From NCBI RefSeq assembly GCF_000715205.1, contig NZ_JOTP01000009.1:1-64000 (forward strand): DNA of 64,000 nucleotides, read 5' to 3'. This DNA comes from Bacillus zhangzhouensis. GTDB lineage: Bacteria > Bacillota > Bacilli > Bacillales > Bacillaceae. The translations under genes were made by a program, and so were the position numbers. The notes under the pieces are model-generated. The model was given only the letters and a program-made list of their open reading frames with translations. It did no database searches and was not told the origin of the DNA. Each line of letters opens with the position of its first letter. The stretch's first letter is position 1. Shown piece after piece: positions 51,752-61,482 of this stretch.

Positions 51752-51777
51752 TCTTATTCCCGGAAGGAGCCACTAAT

Positions 51778-52500
51778 ATGATTGGAATTTTTGTGTTTCT
51801 TGCAGGCATCACCATGGGGTCGTTTTTTCATCTAGTTGGTGAAAGGCTGCCAATGAAGAGGTCCATACTCTTTCCTCGTTCTCACTGCACAGCCTGTAAA
51901 CAGCCGCTTTCCTTGCACGAGATGATCCCGCTCGTTTCGTATGCTTTATTGAGAGGGGCGTGCAAACATTGCGGCATTCGGTTGTCTTTGCTATATCCAA
52001 TGGTCGAGCTGCTGTCAGGCAGCCTTTTTTTGTTCATTTATAGGAACGCTGGTTTTTCGTTTGAAGGCCTTTTTCTTGTGATTCTTTGTAGTTTATTCGT
52101 GATTGCTGTCGTGAGCGATCTTCTTTATATGAGGGTGCCAAACGAGCTGTTTCTCTTCTTTTTTCCTCTTTTCGTCATATACCGCACGCTAGAACCATTT
52201 TTTATTTGGTGGGAAGGGGCGGCTTCTCTGCTTTTTTGTTTTCTCTTATTTTATAGTTTAGTTTGTTTTAAGCCAAACAGCATGGGCGGGGCTGATATGA
52301 AGCTGTTCGGTGTGCTTGCGTTTTGCTTTGGTTTAAAGGCATTCCTCATCATTCTTTTTCTCTCATCTATCGGCGGAATGGTCTATGCGAAGGTCTTTTC
52401 CTTTCAATTAGACGAGCCATTTCCCTTTGTTCCTGCGATCGCTTTTTCTTTTTGGTTTTATCTTTTTGGTGCTCATGTCTTCATTCCATTCAGCGGATGA
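51778..52500 (+). CDS. comC: type IV prepilin peptidase ComC
   Basis: 240-residue membrane aspartyl protease that cleaves and methylates the competence pseudopilins ComGC-GG. Seen: the N-terminal Zn-like cytoplasmic loop with CTACKQPL and CKHCGI (about 38-65), about seven to eight membrane helices, and the catalytic Asp residues in VSDLLYMRVPNE and GGADMKLFG (near 173). GGAAGGAGCC precedes the ATG. Confidence 0.95.
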   Translation: MIGIFVFLAGITMGSFFHLVGERLPMKRSILFPRSHCTACKQPLSLHEMIPLVSYALLRGACKHCGIRLSLLYPMVELLSGSLFLFIYRNAGFSFEGLFLVILCSLFVIAVVSDLLYMRVPNELFLFFFPLFVIYRTLEPFFIWWEGAASLLFCFLLFYSLVCFKPNSMGGADMKLFGVLAFCFGLKAFLIILFLSSIGGMVYAKVFSFQLDEPFPFVPAIAFSFWFYLFGAHVFIPFSG

Positions 52501-52671
52501 ATTGGTGAAAAAATTGGCGAACACTTTTTTAACCTGCCGACAAAAGTCTTGTTCTTTTTTTTATCTGCTATGTTAAAGTGTGAAACAGAAAGAAGGACGG
52601 GTTAAATTCGCACTGATTCATTGGACAAAAAGGTCTTTCTTACAAACAATGTCAGAAAGCGGGGAATGACA

Positions 52672-53682
52672 ATGAAAAAAAGGCAGGCAAAAAAACAAGG
52701 GCTAAAGGTCAATATTAATGGCAAGGAAGAAATGCTTCATGAAGAAGATCATCAGCCAAAAAAACAGCAAGAGGATCATGTGACGTTTTCGAATTGGGAG
52801 GAAAAGAGGCAATCGGAACAGGAGACAGCTGCTTCTCAGGAAGATCCGTCTAAACCAAAAGAAGAAGATTTCCAGTGGGACGATGCAGCTGATCACATTT
52901 ACCACTCTGATCCAAAGGTCGTCACGCCTTATCAAAAGAAAAAAGGCTCATTTGATCAGAAGTTCAGTAAAAACCGCGGTCCCTTCAAGAGAGTGATGAC
53001 AACGATTATATTTGCAGTGGTTCTTGGGACAGGCCTCGGCGTGTTTGCACTAAGCTTAAGCAAAGACGGTACAGTAAATCCGTCAGGCGGTGACCATGTC
53101 AGTGTCTCAGCATCCGGAAACCAAACTTCGATGAAAGCCGGAGGGGATGCGCCGCCAGCGGGTAATACTGATGAATCAAAAGAGACCAAAGAAGAAAAAA
53201 GTGTCTCTGGCAGTTTTTCAACCTTTGTCGTACAGGCTGGAAAGTTTTCCTCTGAAAAAGGAGCAGATGACTTGGTTACCAGTTTAAAAGATGCAGGATA
53301 TGCAGGGAAAAAGGTCTCAATGGATGATGGATATTATGTAATTGCTGGGCTTGCCACAGAACAAGGCATGACAAGTGCTGTTGGGAAGAAGCTAATTGAT
53401 CAACACTTTGAAGCATGGGGTGGTAAGGAGCTCTCATTTCAAGTGCCAGATGAGCTGACGGGATTAATAGAGAAGGCTTCTGTCTTATCTTCAAAGGTGA
53501 TTGCGGGTGATGAAGTTGAGAAAAAAGAAGTCACACAGTTGGTCTCTGAGCTGGAAAGTGCCAAAACAACTGCCGCATCAGCTAAAAGCAGTTTGCTGAA
53601 AGCGGTACAATTGTTAAATGAACCAACTGCTGAAAATGGGTGGAAATCTCAGCAAGCGCTGCTTGATCAATTAAACACGTAA
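52672..53682 (+). CDS. spoIIB: SpoIIB, septal peptidoglycan hydrolysis/engulfment protein
   Basis: 336 residues. A cytoplasmic charged N-terminus (about 1-100, KVNINGKEEMLHEEDHQ, VTFSNWEEKRQ) is followed by one membrane helix (about 105-125) and an extracytoplasmic part with a SPOR-like domain (about 190-270: FVVQAGKFSSEKGADDLVTS, YYVIAGLA). It helps SpoIIDMP localise at the sporulation septum. ATG 52672 has GCGGGG 7 nt upstream; starts at 52621 or 52666 fit less well. Confidence 0.92.
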   Translation: MKKRQAKKQGLKVNINGKEEMLHEEDHQPKKQQEDHVTFSNWEEKRQSEQETAASQEDPSKPKEEDFQWDDAADHIYHSDPKVVTPYQKKKGSFDQKFSKNRGPFKRVMTTIIFAVVLGTGLGVFALSLSKDGTVNPSGGDHVSVSASGNQTSMKAGGDAPPAGNTDESKETKEEKSVSGSFSTFVVQAGKFSSEKGADDLVTSLKDAGYAGKKVSMDDGYYVIAGLATEQGMTSAVGKKLIDQHFEAWGGKELSFQVPDELTGLIEKASVLSSKVIAGDEVEKKEVTQLVSELESAKTTAASAKSSLLKAVQLLNEPTAENGWKSQQALLDQLNT

Positions 53683-53696
53683 AATCATTTTTTAAG

Positions 53697-53733
53697 AGAG
53701 CAAACTAGTCAAAAAATGACTAGTTTTTTTCTT
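53697..53733 (+). terminator. spoIIB terminator
   Basis: AAACTAGTCA and TGACTAGTTT, a perfect 10-bp stem with T-rich tail. Confidence 0.9.
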
Positions 53734-53763
53734 TTGCATCCAACATAATGATGAAGGAACATG

Positions 53764-53776
53764 AAAAATGAATTTT
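53764..53776 (+). promoter_or_regulatory. ComK AT box upstream of maf-radC
   Basis: AAAA-ATGAA-TTTT is a perfect single AT box. I do not find the partner box at 8, 18 or 31 bp, so support is partial. maf and radC are competence-induced in B. subtilis. Confidence 0.45.
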
Positions 53777-53859
53777 CGTAAATTGTCGGTAAGATGTACA
53801 TTTGATAGGATGAATGGGTATCTTACTTCTTAGGCTAAACCCTGAAAGGATGAACGAAC

Positions 53860-54429
53860 ATGAACCAATTAATTCTCGCATCTCAATCACCTAGAAGAAA
53901 AGAATTGCTTGATTTAGCAGGGTTTTCTTATGAGATTCAAGCAAGTCACTTAAAAGAAGAAATAAATCGAAACCTTTCACCTGCTGAGAACGTCCAATGG
54001 TTGGCAGAACAAAAAGCAAATGATATTCAAAAAATACATCCCAAAGCTGTGATCATTGGTGCAGATACGATTGTTGCAATTGATGGCAAATGTCTTGGGA
54101 AACCAAAAGACAAGGAAGAGGCGGCCTCAATGCTTCAATTATTGTCAGGAAAGACACATCAAGTCTTGACTGGTGTCACGATTCAGTCAGAGAATAGAAA
54201 AGAAACATTTTATGAACAAACAGAAGTGACATTTTGGACGCTTACGCAAAATGAAATCAACCGCTATATTAAAACGGGCGAACCGCTTGATAAAGCGGGT
54301 AGCTATGGCATTCAAGGGAAAGGCGCACTGCTTGTTCAAAAAATAGACGGTGATTATTTTTCCGTTGTAGGTCTCCCTATTGCCAAAACAGTTAGAGTGC
54401 TTGAAACATTTGGAATCACCCCTTTTTGA
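53860..54429 (+). CDS. maf: Maf nucleotide pyrophosphatase
   Basis: 189-residue Maf/HAM1-fold dTTP/UTP pyrophosphatase, linked to septum formation. Seen: [15 protein letters not shown] (about 6-20), [13 protein letters not shown] (about 64-76), the conserved [12 protein letters not shown] and [28 protein letters not shown] precedes the ATG. It is 24 bp before the radC frame. Confidence 0.95.
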   Translation: MNQLILASQSPRRKELLDLAGFSYEIQASHLKEEINRNLSPAENVQWLAEQKANDIQKIHPKAVIIGADTIVAIDGKCLGKPKDKEEAASMLQLLSGKTHQVLTGVTIQSENRKETFYEQTEVTFWTLTQNEINRYIKTGEPLDKAGSYGIQGKGALLVQKIDGDYFSVVGLPIAKTVRVLETFGITPF

Positions 54430-54453
54430 TGACGGGAAGGAATTCTAAAAGGA

Positions 54454-55152
54454 GTGTTCATCATTAACCATTTCCCTATGTTGCTTAAGCATTTCCCTCA
54501 TGATGAAAAGCCGCGAGAACGATTTATCAAATATGGTCCAAGCAGTTTATCAAACCATGAACTTGTCGCGATCCTTTTTAGGACAGGCACAAAAAAGGAA
54601 TCTGTTCTTCAAATTTCCGCAAGACTTCTGCAAACATTTGGCGGTCTTCGTTCTGTGAAGGAAGCTTCTATTGAAGAACTGTCGACGATTCGAGGAGTTG
54701 GAAAAGCGAAGGCGATCTCTCTTTTAGCTGCGTTAGAACTCGGCACTAGATTACACCATCAAACGACGGACAACCGTTACGTCATCCGCACACCAGAGGA
54801 TGGGGCGAACTTTGTGATGGAAGATATGAGATTTTTGACGCAGGAAAATTTCGTTTGTCTTTATCTCAATACAAAAAACCAGGTTCTTCATAAACATACC
54901 GTGTTTATTGGAAGTCTGAACTCATCAATTGTTCACCCGCGCGAAATTTTCAAAGAGGCTTTTAAACGTTCGGCTGCTTCATTTATATGTGTGCACAACC
55001 ATCCATCTGGAGATCCGACGCCTAGCAGGGAAGATATTGAAGTCACAAAGCGACTTTTTGAATGTGGAAAGCTGATTGGAATACAACTGCTTGATCATCT
55101 TGTCATAGGTGATCAAAAATTTGTGAGTTTGAAGGAAAAAGGGTATTTGTAA
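54454..55152 (+). CDS. radC: RadC/JAMM-domain protein
   Basis: 232 residues from GTG 54454. A helix-hairpin-helix region (about 65-90: ELSTIRGVGKAKAISLLAAL) precedes the MPN+/JAMM metalloprotease-like domain with the zinc motif HNHPSGDPTPSREDIE (about 180-195). The role is unclear; the protein is competence-induced in B. subtilis. The start is ambiguous: AAAAGGAG (54447-54454) overlaps this GTG. ATT 54463 has ideal 8-nt spacing, and ATG 54478 gives MLLKHFPHDEKPRERF, close to the B. subtilis N-terminus as I recall it. Confidence 0.92.
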   Translation: MFIINHFPMLLKHFPHDEKPRERFIKYGPSSLSNHELVAILFRTGTKKESVLQISARLLQTFGGLRSVKEASIEELSTIRGVGKAKAISLLAALELGTRLHHQTTDNRYVIRTPEDGANFVMEDMRFLTQENFVCLYLNTKNQVLHKHTVFIGSLNSSIVHPREIFKEAFKRSAASFICVHNHPSGDPTPSREDIEVTKRLFECGKLIGIQLLDHLVIGDQKFVSLKEKGYL

Positions 55153-55242
55153 CACTTTTTTTTTCAATGTTTTACGATATAATAGAGTTTATGAGTTTTT
55201 CCCTAAAGGGAATTTTGGTTTAAGAAAGGAAGATACATACAT

Positions 55243-56265
55243 ATGTTTGGAATTGGTACAAAAGACCTTGGAATAGATCTTGGCACAGCGAATACGCTTG
55301 TTTTTATTAAAGGAAAAGGAATTGTTGTGAGAGAACCTTCGGTCGTAGCTTTGGAAACTGATACGAAGTCTATAGTGGCGGTCGGAAATGACGCTAGAAA
55401 CATGATTGGCCGTACACCTGGTAATGTTGTGGCACTTCGCCCAATGAAAGACGGAGTCATTGCAGATTACGAGACGACAGCAAAAATGATGAAATATTAC
55501 ATTAATCAAGCACTGAGAAACAAAGGGCTATTTGCTCGTAAACCCTACGTGATGGTATGTGTACCATCTGGTATTACAGCTGTAGAAGAGCGAGCAGTCA
55601 TTGATGCAACAAGACAAGCTGGTGCACGTGACGCATACCCTATTGAAGAGCCATTTGCTGCGGCAATCGGTGCTAACCTGCCTGTATGGGAGCCAACAGG
55701 AAGTATGGTTGTGGATATTGGCGGCGGTACAACAGAAGTGGCCATTATTTCACTTGGCGGCATTGTGACTTCTCAATCGATCCGTGTTGCAGGTGATGAA
55801 ATGGATGATGCGATCAGCAGTTATATTCGTAAAACGTATAATCTGATGATCGGTGACCGTACTTCAGAAGCGATTAAAATGGAAATCGGTTCTGCACAGC
55901 CAGACGTGCATGATGAGATGGACATTCGCGGACGTGACCTTTTAACAGGTCTGCCAAAAACGATCTCTATTACAGCAGAAGAGATTGCAAAAGCGCTTCG
56001 TGATACGGTGGAAACAATTGTTGATGCGGTGAAAGCCACTCTTGAAAAAACGCCACCTGAGCTGGCAGCAGATATTATGGATCGCGGAATCGTTTTAACA
56101 GGCGGCGGTGCATTGCTGCGTAATCTTGACAAAGTCATTAGCGATGAAACGAAAATGCCAGTCATTATTGCTGAGGACCCACTTGACTGTGTGGCAATCG
56201 GAACAGGGAAAGCACTAGAACATATTCACTTGTTCAAAGGAAAATCAAAAGATAATCGGGCGTAA
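55243..56265 (+). CDS. mreB: rod-shape protein MreB
   Basis: 340-residue bacterial actin. Seen: [13 protein letters not shown] (phosphate 1, about 8-20), [30 protein letters not shown] (phosphate 2), and [15 protein letters not shown] (adenosine). It organises cell-wall elongation at the inner membrane. AAAGGAAG lies upstream; TATAAT at 55177-55182 is a possible -10. First gene of mreBCD-minCD. Confidence 0.97.
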   Translation: MFGIGTKDLGIDLGTANTLVFIKGKGIVVREPSVVALETDTKSIVAVGNDARNMIGRTPGNVVALRPMKDGVIADYETTAKMMKYYINQALRNKGLFARKPYVMVCVPSGITAVEERAVIDATRQAGARDAYPIEEPFAAAIGANLPVWEPTGSMVVDIGGGTTEVAIISLGGIVTSQSIRVAGDEMDDAISSYIRKTYNLMIGDRTSEAIKMEIGSAQPDVHDEMDIRGRDLLTGLPKTISITAEEIAKALRDTVETIVDAVKATLEKTPPELAADIMDRGIVLTGGGALLRNLDKVISDETKMPVIIAEDPLDCVAIGTGKALEHIHLFKGKSKDNRA

Positions 56266-56282
56266 ATAAAGAGGTGTAAGAC

Positions 56283-57182
56283 ATGCCGCAGTTTTTTATG
56301 AATAAAAGATTAATGTTGCTCCTTGTCTGTGTCATCGTACTGGTGGCCATGATTGGTTTTTCAGTGAAAAGCGGCAGAGGTGCTTCATGGCCGGAAAAAT
56401 TAGTGGGGGATACGACAGGCTTTTTTCAAGGTGTCTTTCATAAACCATCACAATTTATTGCCGGTATTTATGGGAACGTACAAGATTTAAAGAACACATA
56501 TGATGAAAACGAGCGTCTTCGAAAAAAACTTGATGGACAAACCCAGTATGAGGCGAAACTTCAAGAGCTAGAAGATGAAAACAAAAAGCTTCGCAAGCAG
56601 CTTGGATATGTGAACTCTATTCGTGATTATACGCCAATCCTATCAACTGTTATCGCGAGAAACCCGTCCCTTTGGGATAGTTTTGTGATGATTGATAAAG
56701 GGAAAAAACAAGGCGTTGACAAAGATATGGCGGTCACAAATGAGAGTGGTGCGTTAATTGGAAAAATCGAAAGTGATAAGCTCAACAATTTCACTTCGAC
56801 TGTAAGGTTGCTAAGCTCTACAGACCAAAATAATAGAATTTCAACGAAAATTTTTGCGAAAAAGGGCAAAGAAGAACTCAATGGAATTATTAACGGTTAT
56901 GACAGCAAGAAAAAAATGCTGACAATGAATATTCTAAAATCCGATGCTGATGGGGATGTCAAAAAAGGAGATCTTGTTGAAACATCTGGAGCAGGGGGCG
57001 TATTCCCGCAAGGCTTAACGATTGGTAAGGTGAGTGAAATCGAGCCAGACCATTACGGACTGACAAAAATCATTTATGTAGAACCAGCTGCTGAACTCAA
57101 TAATTTAGACCGCGTGATTGTTGTGAATCGCAGCACAAGTACGGCAGATGCATCTCAATTGACGAAGGAGGAAGGCTCGTGA
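56283..57182 (+). CDS. mreC: rod-shape protein MreC
   Basis: 299 residues. A membrane helix (about 9-26), a coiled coil (about 65-110: DLKNTYDENERLRKKLDGQT, ELEDENKKLRKQLGYV) and a beta-rich extracellular domain (about 115-280; VIARNPSLWDSFVMIDKGKK). It links MreB to wall synthases outside. The 3' end overlaps mreD by 4 bp. Confidence 0.96.
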   Translation: MPQFFMNKRLMLLLVCVIVLVAMIGFSVKSGRGASWPEKLVGDTTGFFQGVFHKPSQFIAGIYGNVQDLKNTYDENERLRKKLDGQTQYEAKLQELEDENKKLRKQLGYVNSIRDYTPILSTVIARNPSLWDSFVMIDKGKKQGVDKDMAVTNESGALIGKIESDKLNNFTSTVRLLSSTDQNNRISTKIFAKKGKEELNGIINGYDSKKKMLTMNILKSDADGDVKKGDLVETSGAGGVFPQGLTIGKVSEIEPDHYGLTKIIYVEPAAELNNLDRVIVVNRSTSTADASQLTKEEGS

Positions 57183-57697
57183 AACGTGTCCTTCTTGCTT
57201 TCGTCATGTTGTTTATCTTCGTATTTGACAGCATTTTTGTCGATTTAGTGAAGCTCCCATTTGTTTCAGAGAATCAAATTTTAGCACCTCATTTCATCTT
57301 ACTTGCACTTGTATTTATGACTGCTTTTGTGAATCAAAAATATGGTGTGATTTACGGATTTATCTTTGGACTTTTATATGATATTTCGTATACAGGCATT
57401 CTTGGTGTCCATATGTTTGGCTTTGGGGCGCTTTGCTATTTGTTAGCAAAAGCTTTCAAAGTCCTTCAGACGAATATTTTAGTGGTCGTCTTTCTGTCGA
57501 TTATTGCTGTTTCCGTGATGGAGTTTTATGTGTACGGCGTTCAAGCGACGATTCAACCAGGGATTATGCCTTTTAATACGTATGTCATCGAACGCTTTAT
57601 TCCAACGATTCTTTTAAATACTGCTGCGTCTCTCATACTTGTTGTGCCGCTTAGGCTCTTTTTCATCAATGTGAAACAAGGACTGATCGACGAATAA
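57179..57697 (+). CDS. mreD: rod-shape protein MreD
   Basis: 172 residues with five or six membrane helices and the conserved GVIYGFIFGLLYDISYTGIL (about 59-78). GTG start overlaps the mreC stop (GTGA). GGAGGAAGG lies upstream. It completes the Mre complex. Confidence 0.95.
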   Translation: MKRVLLAFVMLFIFVFDSIFVDLVKLPFVSENQILAPHFILLALVFMTAFVNQKYGVIYGFIFGLLYDISYTGILGVHMFGFGALCYLLAKAFKVLQTNILVVVFLSIIAVSVMEFYVYGVQATIQPGIMPFNTYVIERFIPTILLNTAASLILVVPLRLFFINVKQGLIDE

Positions 57698-57751
57698 AAG
57701 CAGGAGTTTGTCCAATTACGGCGAAATGAGTATGTTGTTGAGGTGAGCATC

Positions 57752-58435
57752 TTGAAAACTCAAAAACAGCAATATGTGACAATAAAAGGTACGAAAAACG
57801 GATTAACATTACAGTTAAATGATGACTGTTCGTTTGATGACCTTCTTTCTGGCTTGCGAGAGGTTCTTTTGCTTGAGCAATATACAGATGGAAGGGAAGG
57901 GCATAAGGTCAATGTGCATATTAAACTTGGTTTTCGGTATTTAACAGAGGATCAGGAGAAGCGTTTGACTGAAGCGGTGTCTGAAAATGAACATCTCGTC
58001 ATTCACTCCATTGAAAGTGACGTCATGTCAACTGAAGAGGCGAGACGATTAAAAGCAGAGGCTGAAATCACCTCTGTAGCGAAAATTGTACGCTCTGGAC
58101 AGGTGCTTCATGTAGAAGGCGATCTCTTATTAATAGGAGATGTCAATCCTGGCGGAACCATTCGTGCAGGGGGAAATATTTTTGTGCTCGGTGCATTAAA
58201 AGGTGTGGCGCATGCTGGATGCAATGGTAACAAACAAGCTGTCATTGCGGCATCTCATATGATTCCAACACAGCTTCGCATCTCACAAGTGTTTAACCGT
58301 GCACCAGATCAAAAAGAAGATGGAAATGAAATGGAATGTGCTTATTTAGATATAGATGGCAATATGATCATTGAACGCCTGCAGCAATTGGCTCATATAA
58401 GACCTAATCTGACAAGGCTTGAGGGAGGAATGTGA
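57752..58435 (+). CDS. minC: septum-site inhibitor MinC
   Basis: 227 residues. N-terminal FtsZ-inhibiting domain (about 1-100; QYVTIKGTKNGLTLQLN) and C-terminal beta-helix (about 108-210; GQVLHVEGDLLLIGDVNPGG, FVLGALKGVAHAGCNGN). TTG 57752 is chosen because GAGGTG is 8 nt upstream and the protein then begins MKTQKQQYVTIKG, like B. subtilis. Confidence 0.95.
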   Translation: MKTQKQQYVTIKGTKNGLTLQLNDDCSFDDLLSGLREVLLLEQYTDGREGHKVNVHIKLGFRYLTEDQEKRLTEAVSENEHLVIHSIESDVMSTEEARRLKAEAEITSVAKIVRSGQVLHVEGDLLLIGDVNPGGTIRAGGNIFVLGALKGVAHAGCNGNKQAVIAASHMIPTQLRISQVFNRAPDQKEDGNEMECAYLDIDGNMIIERLQQLAHIRPNLTRLEGGM

Positions 58436-58437
58436 AA

Positions 58438-59241
58438 TTGGGCGAGGCTATTGTGATTACCTCAGGAAAAGGCGGCGTTGGCAAAACAACAACATCTGCA
58501 AACTTAGGCACAGCACTAGCAATTCAAGGGAAAAAAGTGTGTCTAGTTGATACCGACATTGGTCTTCGAAATCTGGATGTCGTGATGGGGCTTGAAAACC
58601 GCATTATTTATGATCTAGTTGATGTAGTAGAAGGAAGATGCAAAATCCATCAAGCGCTTGTAAAAGATAAGCGTTTCGAAGATCTTTTGTACCTTTTACC
58701 TGCTGCTCAAACAAGCGATAAAACGGCTGTAGAGCCGGAGCAGATCAAAGAATTGATTCAATCATTGAAACAAGACTTTGATTATGTTGTCATTGATTGC
58801 CCTGCTGGAATTGAGCAAGGCTTTAAAAATGCTGTATCAGGTGCGGACAAGGCAATTGTCGTCACGACGCCTGAGATCTCAGCTGTAAGAGATGCGGACC
58901 GAATCATCGGCTTATTAGAACAAGAAGATATCGAACCGCCTCGTTTAATTGTCAACCGTATTCGTACACACATGGCGAAAAATGGCGATTCAATGGATGT
59001 GGATGAAGTTGTACATCATTTATCGATTGATCTTCTTGGCATTGTAGCAGATGATGATGATGTGATTAAGGCTTCAAACAATGGTGAACCTATTGTGATG
59101 GATGCTAAAAACAAAGTATCAATTGCGTATCGCAATATTGCTCGCCGCGTACTAGGTGAATCTGTTCCACTGCAATCATTTGAAGACGAAAACAAAGGGA
59201 TGTTTGCAAAGCTCAAAGCATTTTTTGGTGTTAGAGCATAA
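58438..59241 (+). CDS. minD: septum-site ATPase MinD
   Basis: 267-residue ParA-family ATPase. Deviant Walker A SGKGGVGKTTT (about 9-19), VDTDIGLRNLD, DCPAGIEQG, and a C-terminal amphipathic membrane helix (KGMFAKLKAFFGVR). It recruits MinC to the membrane. TTG 58438 lies 7 nt after GGGAGGAA; GTG 58432 is too close to that site. Confidence 0.96.
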   Translation: MGEAIVITSGKGGVGKTTTSANLGTALAIQGKKVCLVDTDIGLRNLDVVMGLENRIIYDLVDVVEGRCKIHQALVKDKRFEDLLYLLPAAQTSDKTAVEPEQIKELIQSLKQDFDYVVIDCPAGIEQGFKNAVSGADKAIVVTTPEISAVRDADRIIGLLEQEDIEPPRLIVNRIRTHMAKNGDSMDVDEVVHHLSIDLLGIVADDDDVIKASNNGEPIVMDAKNKVSIAYRNIARRVLGESVPLQSFEDENKGMFAKLKAFFGVRA

Positions 59242-59255
59242 CCATTCACGTGAGA

Positions 59256-59288
59256 TCAGACCGATTCGATGAGAATCGGTCTTTTTTG
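59256..59288 (+). terminator. mreBCD-minCD terminator
   Basis: AGACCGATTC and GAATCGGTCT, perfect 10-bp stem, then T6. Confidence 0.92.
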
Positions 59289-59290
59289 TT

Positions 59291-59319
59291 GCATATCACA
59301 TGAAGTCGCCACATAAAAT
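59291..59319 (+). promoter_or_regulatory. sigma-E promoter of spoIVFAB
   Basis: GCATATC (59291-59297) and CATAAAAT (59312-59319) match the sigma-E -35 and -10 with one change each and have the usual 14-bp spacing. Confidence 0.7.
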
Positions 59320-59351
59320 GTACAAACTGTTTGTATGTAAAGGGTGATCTC

Positions 59352-60143
59352 ATGAAAAGAGTGGACGAGTACCGAAAGAAAATCGCGCAGCGCCGTAAAA
59401 CAAAGCAGCCAGCTGCTGCCCCTAAGAAGGCGGCTTTCAAGAAAAAAGACGATATCCCGCCATGGGTCATGTTGACAGAGGAAGAAAAGCATTCTGGATC
59501 GTCTTCCTATGAGTCGATGTCTCATCAGCCGAAGAAGTATCGGCATCCGTTATTTAACCCTAATACCTTTGTGCTTAAATGTTTACTATCTGCGTCCCTT
59601 GTGTTGATTGCAGCCATTTCGTTTAAAGGCCAGGCAGGTCCGTTTCAGCAGCTGAAGCCGATGATTAGTCAAACCTTTGAGCAAGATTTTCAATTTGCTG
59701 CTGCCAACCGCTGGTTTGAGAAAACAGTTGGGAACCCGCTTGCCTTTTTAACTGAGAAAAAGGCAGACCGAAAAGACGTACAAGCCAATAATGAACTGGT
59801 TGTACCTGCTTCTGGAAAAGTGCAAGAATCATTTACCCAAAATGGTGCAGGTGTCAAAGTTGAAACATCGGCAGAAGCCATTGATAGTATGAAAGAAGGC
59901 TATGTTGTAGAGGTGAAAAAGAAAAGTGACACAGGGCTTACAGTGGTTGTGCAGCATGCGGATAACAGCTATAGCTGGTACGGTCAATTAAAGGAAGCCG
60001 ATGTGGCCTTATACGATTTTGTCGATAAGGGTGAAAAAATTGGTCAAATTTCGCTTGATGATCAAGGGAAGGGCACGTATTACTTTGCCATTAAGCAAAA
60101 TGAACAATTTATCGACCCTATTCAGGTGATGACCTTTGAATAG
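59352..60143 (+). CDS. spoIVFA: SpoIVFA, regulator of the SpoIVFB protease
   Basis: 263 residues. Basic cytoplasmic N-terminus, one membrane helix (about 75-92) and an extracytoplasmic LytM/M23-like domain without the zinc residues (about 145-263; VVPASGKVQESFTQNGAGVK, DFVDKGEKIGQISLDDQGKG). It anchors SpoIVFB with BofA and holds it inactive until cleaved. ATG 59352 follows AAGGGTG by 6 nt. It overlaps spoIVFB by 8 bp. Confidence 0.94.
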   Translation: MKRVDEYRKKIAQRRKTKQPAAAPKKAAFKKKDDIPPWVMLTEEEKHSGSSSYESMSHQPKKYRHPLFNPNTFVLKCLLSASLVLIAAISFKGQAGPFQQLKPMISQTFEQDFQFAAANRWFEKTVGNPLAFLTEKKADRKDVQANNELVVPASGKVQESFTQNGAGVKVETSAEAIDSMKEGYVVEVKKKSDTGLTVVVQHADNSYSWYGQLKEADVALYDFVDKGEKIGQISLDDQGKGTYYFAIKQNEQFIDPIQVMTFE

Positions 60144-61005
60144 ATGGCTGCTCATGCTGACGAAAATTCACATTCACCCACTTCTTTGGATTGTGATGGC
60201 ATTTGCGATTCTTTCAGGTCAAATTAAGCCGCTGCTTTGTCTGCTCATTATCGTCTGTGTCCATGAGCTTGGACATGCAGCGGCTGCTTGCTATTATCAT
60301 TGGCGCATTCGGCGGATTTTTTTACTGCCATTTGGCGGAGCGGTAGAAGTAGAAGAGCATGGGAACCGCCCGCTAAAAGAAGAGCTGGCGGTCATTTTAT
60401 GCGGACCGCTTCAGCATGTGCCGCTCCAGCTCATGGCATGGTTTCTCATGGAAGCTTCTTTTATCTCGCACGACAACTTTACGATATTTACCTTTTATAA
60501 TATGGCGATTTTTCTTGTAAATCTTTTGCCCATTTGGCCGCTTGATGGCGGAAAATTATTCTTTTTGCTCTTATCTGCTTTTTACCCTTTTCAACGTGCA
60601 CATGCCCTTGCGATAAAAGGCTCACTTGTCTTTTTTAGTCTTTTGACAGCAGGGTTACTCTGTTTTGCTCCGATGCAATTCAATGGCTGGGTGTTGCTCA
60701 CATTTTTAGCCTATTCACTTGTGATGGAACACCGGCAGAGGCATTACGTCAGGGTCCGCTTTTTACTAGAACGGTATTACGGTAAAAAAGAGCAAAAGGT
60801 AGAGAAGCTCATTCCGCTTAGAGCAAGTGCTGAAGAAAAAGTATACGAAGTGCTGGCTCGATTTCAAAAGGGCTGTAAGCACCCGATCATTATCGAAAGG
60901 GATGGCATGAAAATGAGTCAGCTTGATGAAAATGAACTGCTCCATGCTTATTTTTCAGACCGAAGAACCACCTCTTCAATGGAGGATCTTCTTTTACCTT
61001 ACTAA
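60136..61005 (+). CDS. spoIVFB: SpoIVFB, intramembrane protease for pro-sigma-K
   Basis: 289-residue S2P-type zinc protease. His43-Glu44-Leu-Gly-His47 in CVHELGHAA are the metal/catalytic residues, the third ligand is in LLPIWPLDGGK (near 137), six membrane helices are apparent, and a C-terminal CBS domain (about 220-285) senses ATP. It releases sigma-K in the mother cell, the factor that in turn needs GerE, whose gene is split at 2.6 kb. Confidence 0.96.
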   Translation: MNRWLLMLTKIHIHPLLWIVMAFAILSGQIKPLLCLLIIVCVHELGHAAAACYYHWRIRRIFLLPFGGAVEVEEHGNRPLKEELAVILCGPLQHVPLQLMAWFLMEASFISHDNFTIFTFYNMAIFLVNLLPIWPLDGGKLFFLLLSAFYPFQRAHALAIKGSLVFFSLLTAGLLCFAPMQFNGWVLLTFLAYSLVMEHRQRHYVRVRFLLERYYGKKEQKVEKLIPLRASAEEKVYEVLARFQKGCKHPIIIERDGMKMSQLDENELLHAYFSDRRTTSSMEDLLLPY

Positions 61006-61018
61006 TGGTGAAAATACA

Positions 61019-61047
61019 TTGACATTCTGCGTCTAATTTGATATATT
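61019..61047 (+). promoter_or_regulatory. rplU promoter
   Basis: TTGACA (61019-61024) and TATATT (61042-61047), 17 bp apart. Confidence 0.85.
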
Positions 61048-61057
61048 TTTTAATGTT

Positions 61058-61148
61058 ATGGATATGTAGCACCCGTGCTACAACCGCGCGGAGCAGGTGT
61101 AAAGTGCCTATTATGGCCCCCTGTATTCGGCGAGTCTGAGTTTATTAG
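61058..61148 (+). ncRNA. L21 leader (autoregulatory mRNA structure)
   Basis: The segment from about 61066 (GTAGCACCCGTGCTAC hairpin) through GGCCCCCTGTATTCGGCGAG has the position and look of the Bacillus ribosomal L21 leader, just before rplU. A role in feedback control by a ribosomal protein is inferred from the family. Confidence 0.75.
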
Positions 61149-61159
61149 GAGGTGCAGAG

Positions 61160-61468
61160 ATGTACGCAATTATCGAAACTGGTGGTAAACAAGTTAAAGT
61201 TGAAGAAGGTCAAACTGTTTATGTTGAAAAACTAGCTGCTGAAGCAGGCGAAACAGTAACTTTCGAAAACGTATTGTTTGTCGGCGGAGACACTGTCAAA
61301 GTGGGTAACCCTTCAGTTGCTGGAGCAACAGTAACGGCTAAAGTTGAAAAACAAGGTCGTGGTAAGAAAATTACTGTGTTCAAGTACAAAGCGAAGAAAA
61401 ACAACCACAAAAAACAAGGTCATCGTCAACCTTACACTAAAGTTGTTATCGAAAAAATCAACGCTTAA
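61160..61468 (+). CDS. rplU: 50S ribosomal protein L21
   Basis: 102 residues: [17 protein letters not shown] at the start, and the RNA-binding [19 protein letters not shown] near 75-93. TAGGAGGTG precedes the ATG. First gene of rplU-prp-rpmA. Confidence 0.98.
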   Translation: MYAIIETGGKQVKVEEGQTVYVEKLAAEAGETVTFENVLFVGGDTVKVGNPSVAGATVTAKVEKQGRGKKITVFKYKAKKNNHKKQGHRQPYTKVVIEKINA

Positions 61469-61482
61469 GGCGTGTGAGTGAT

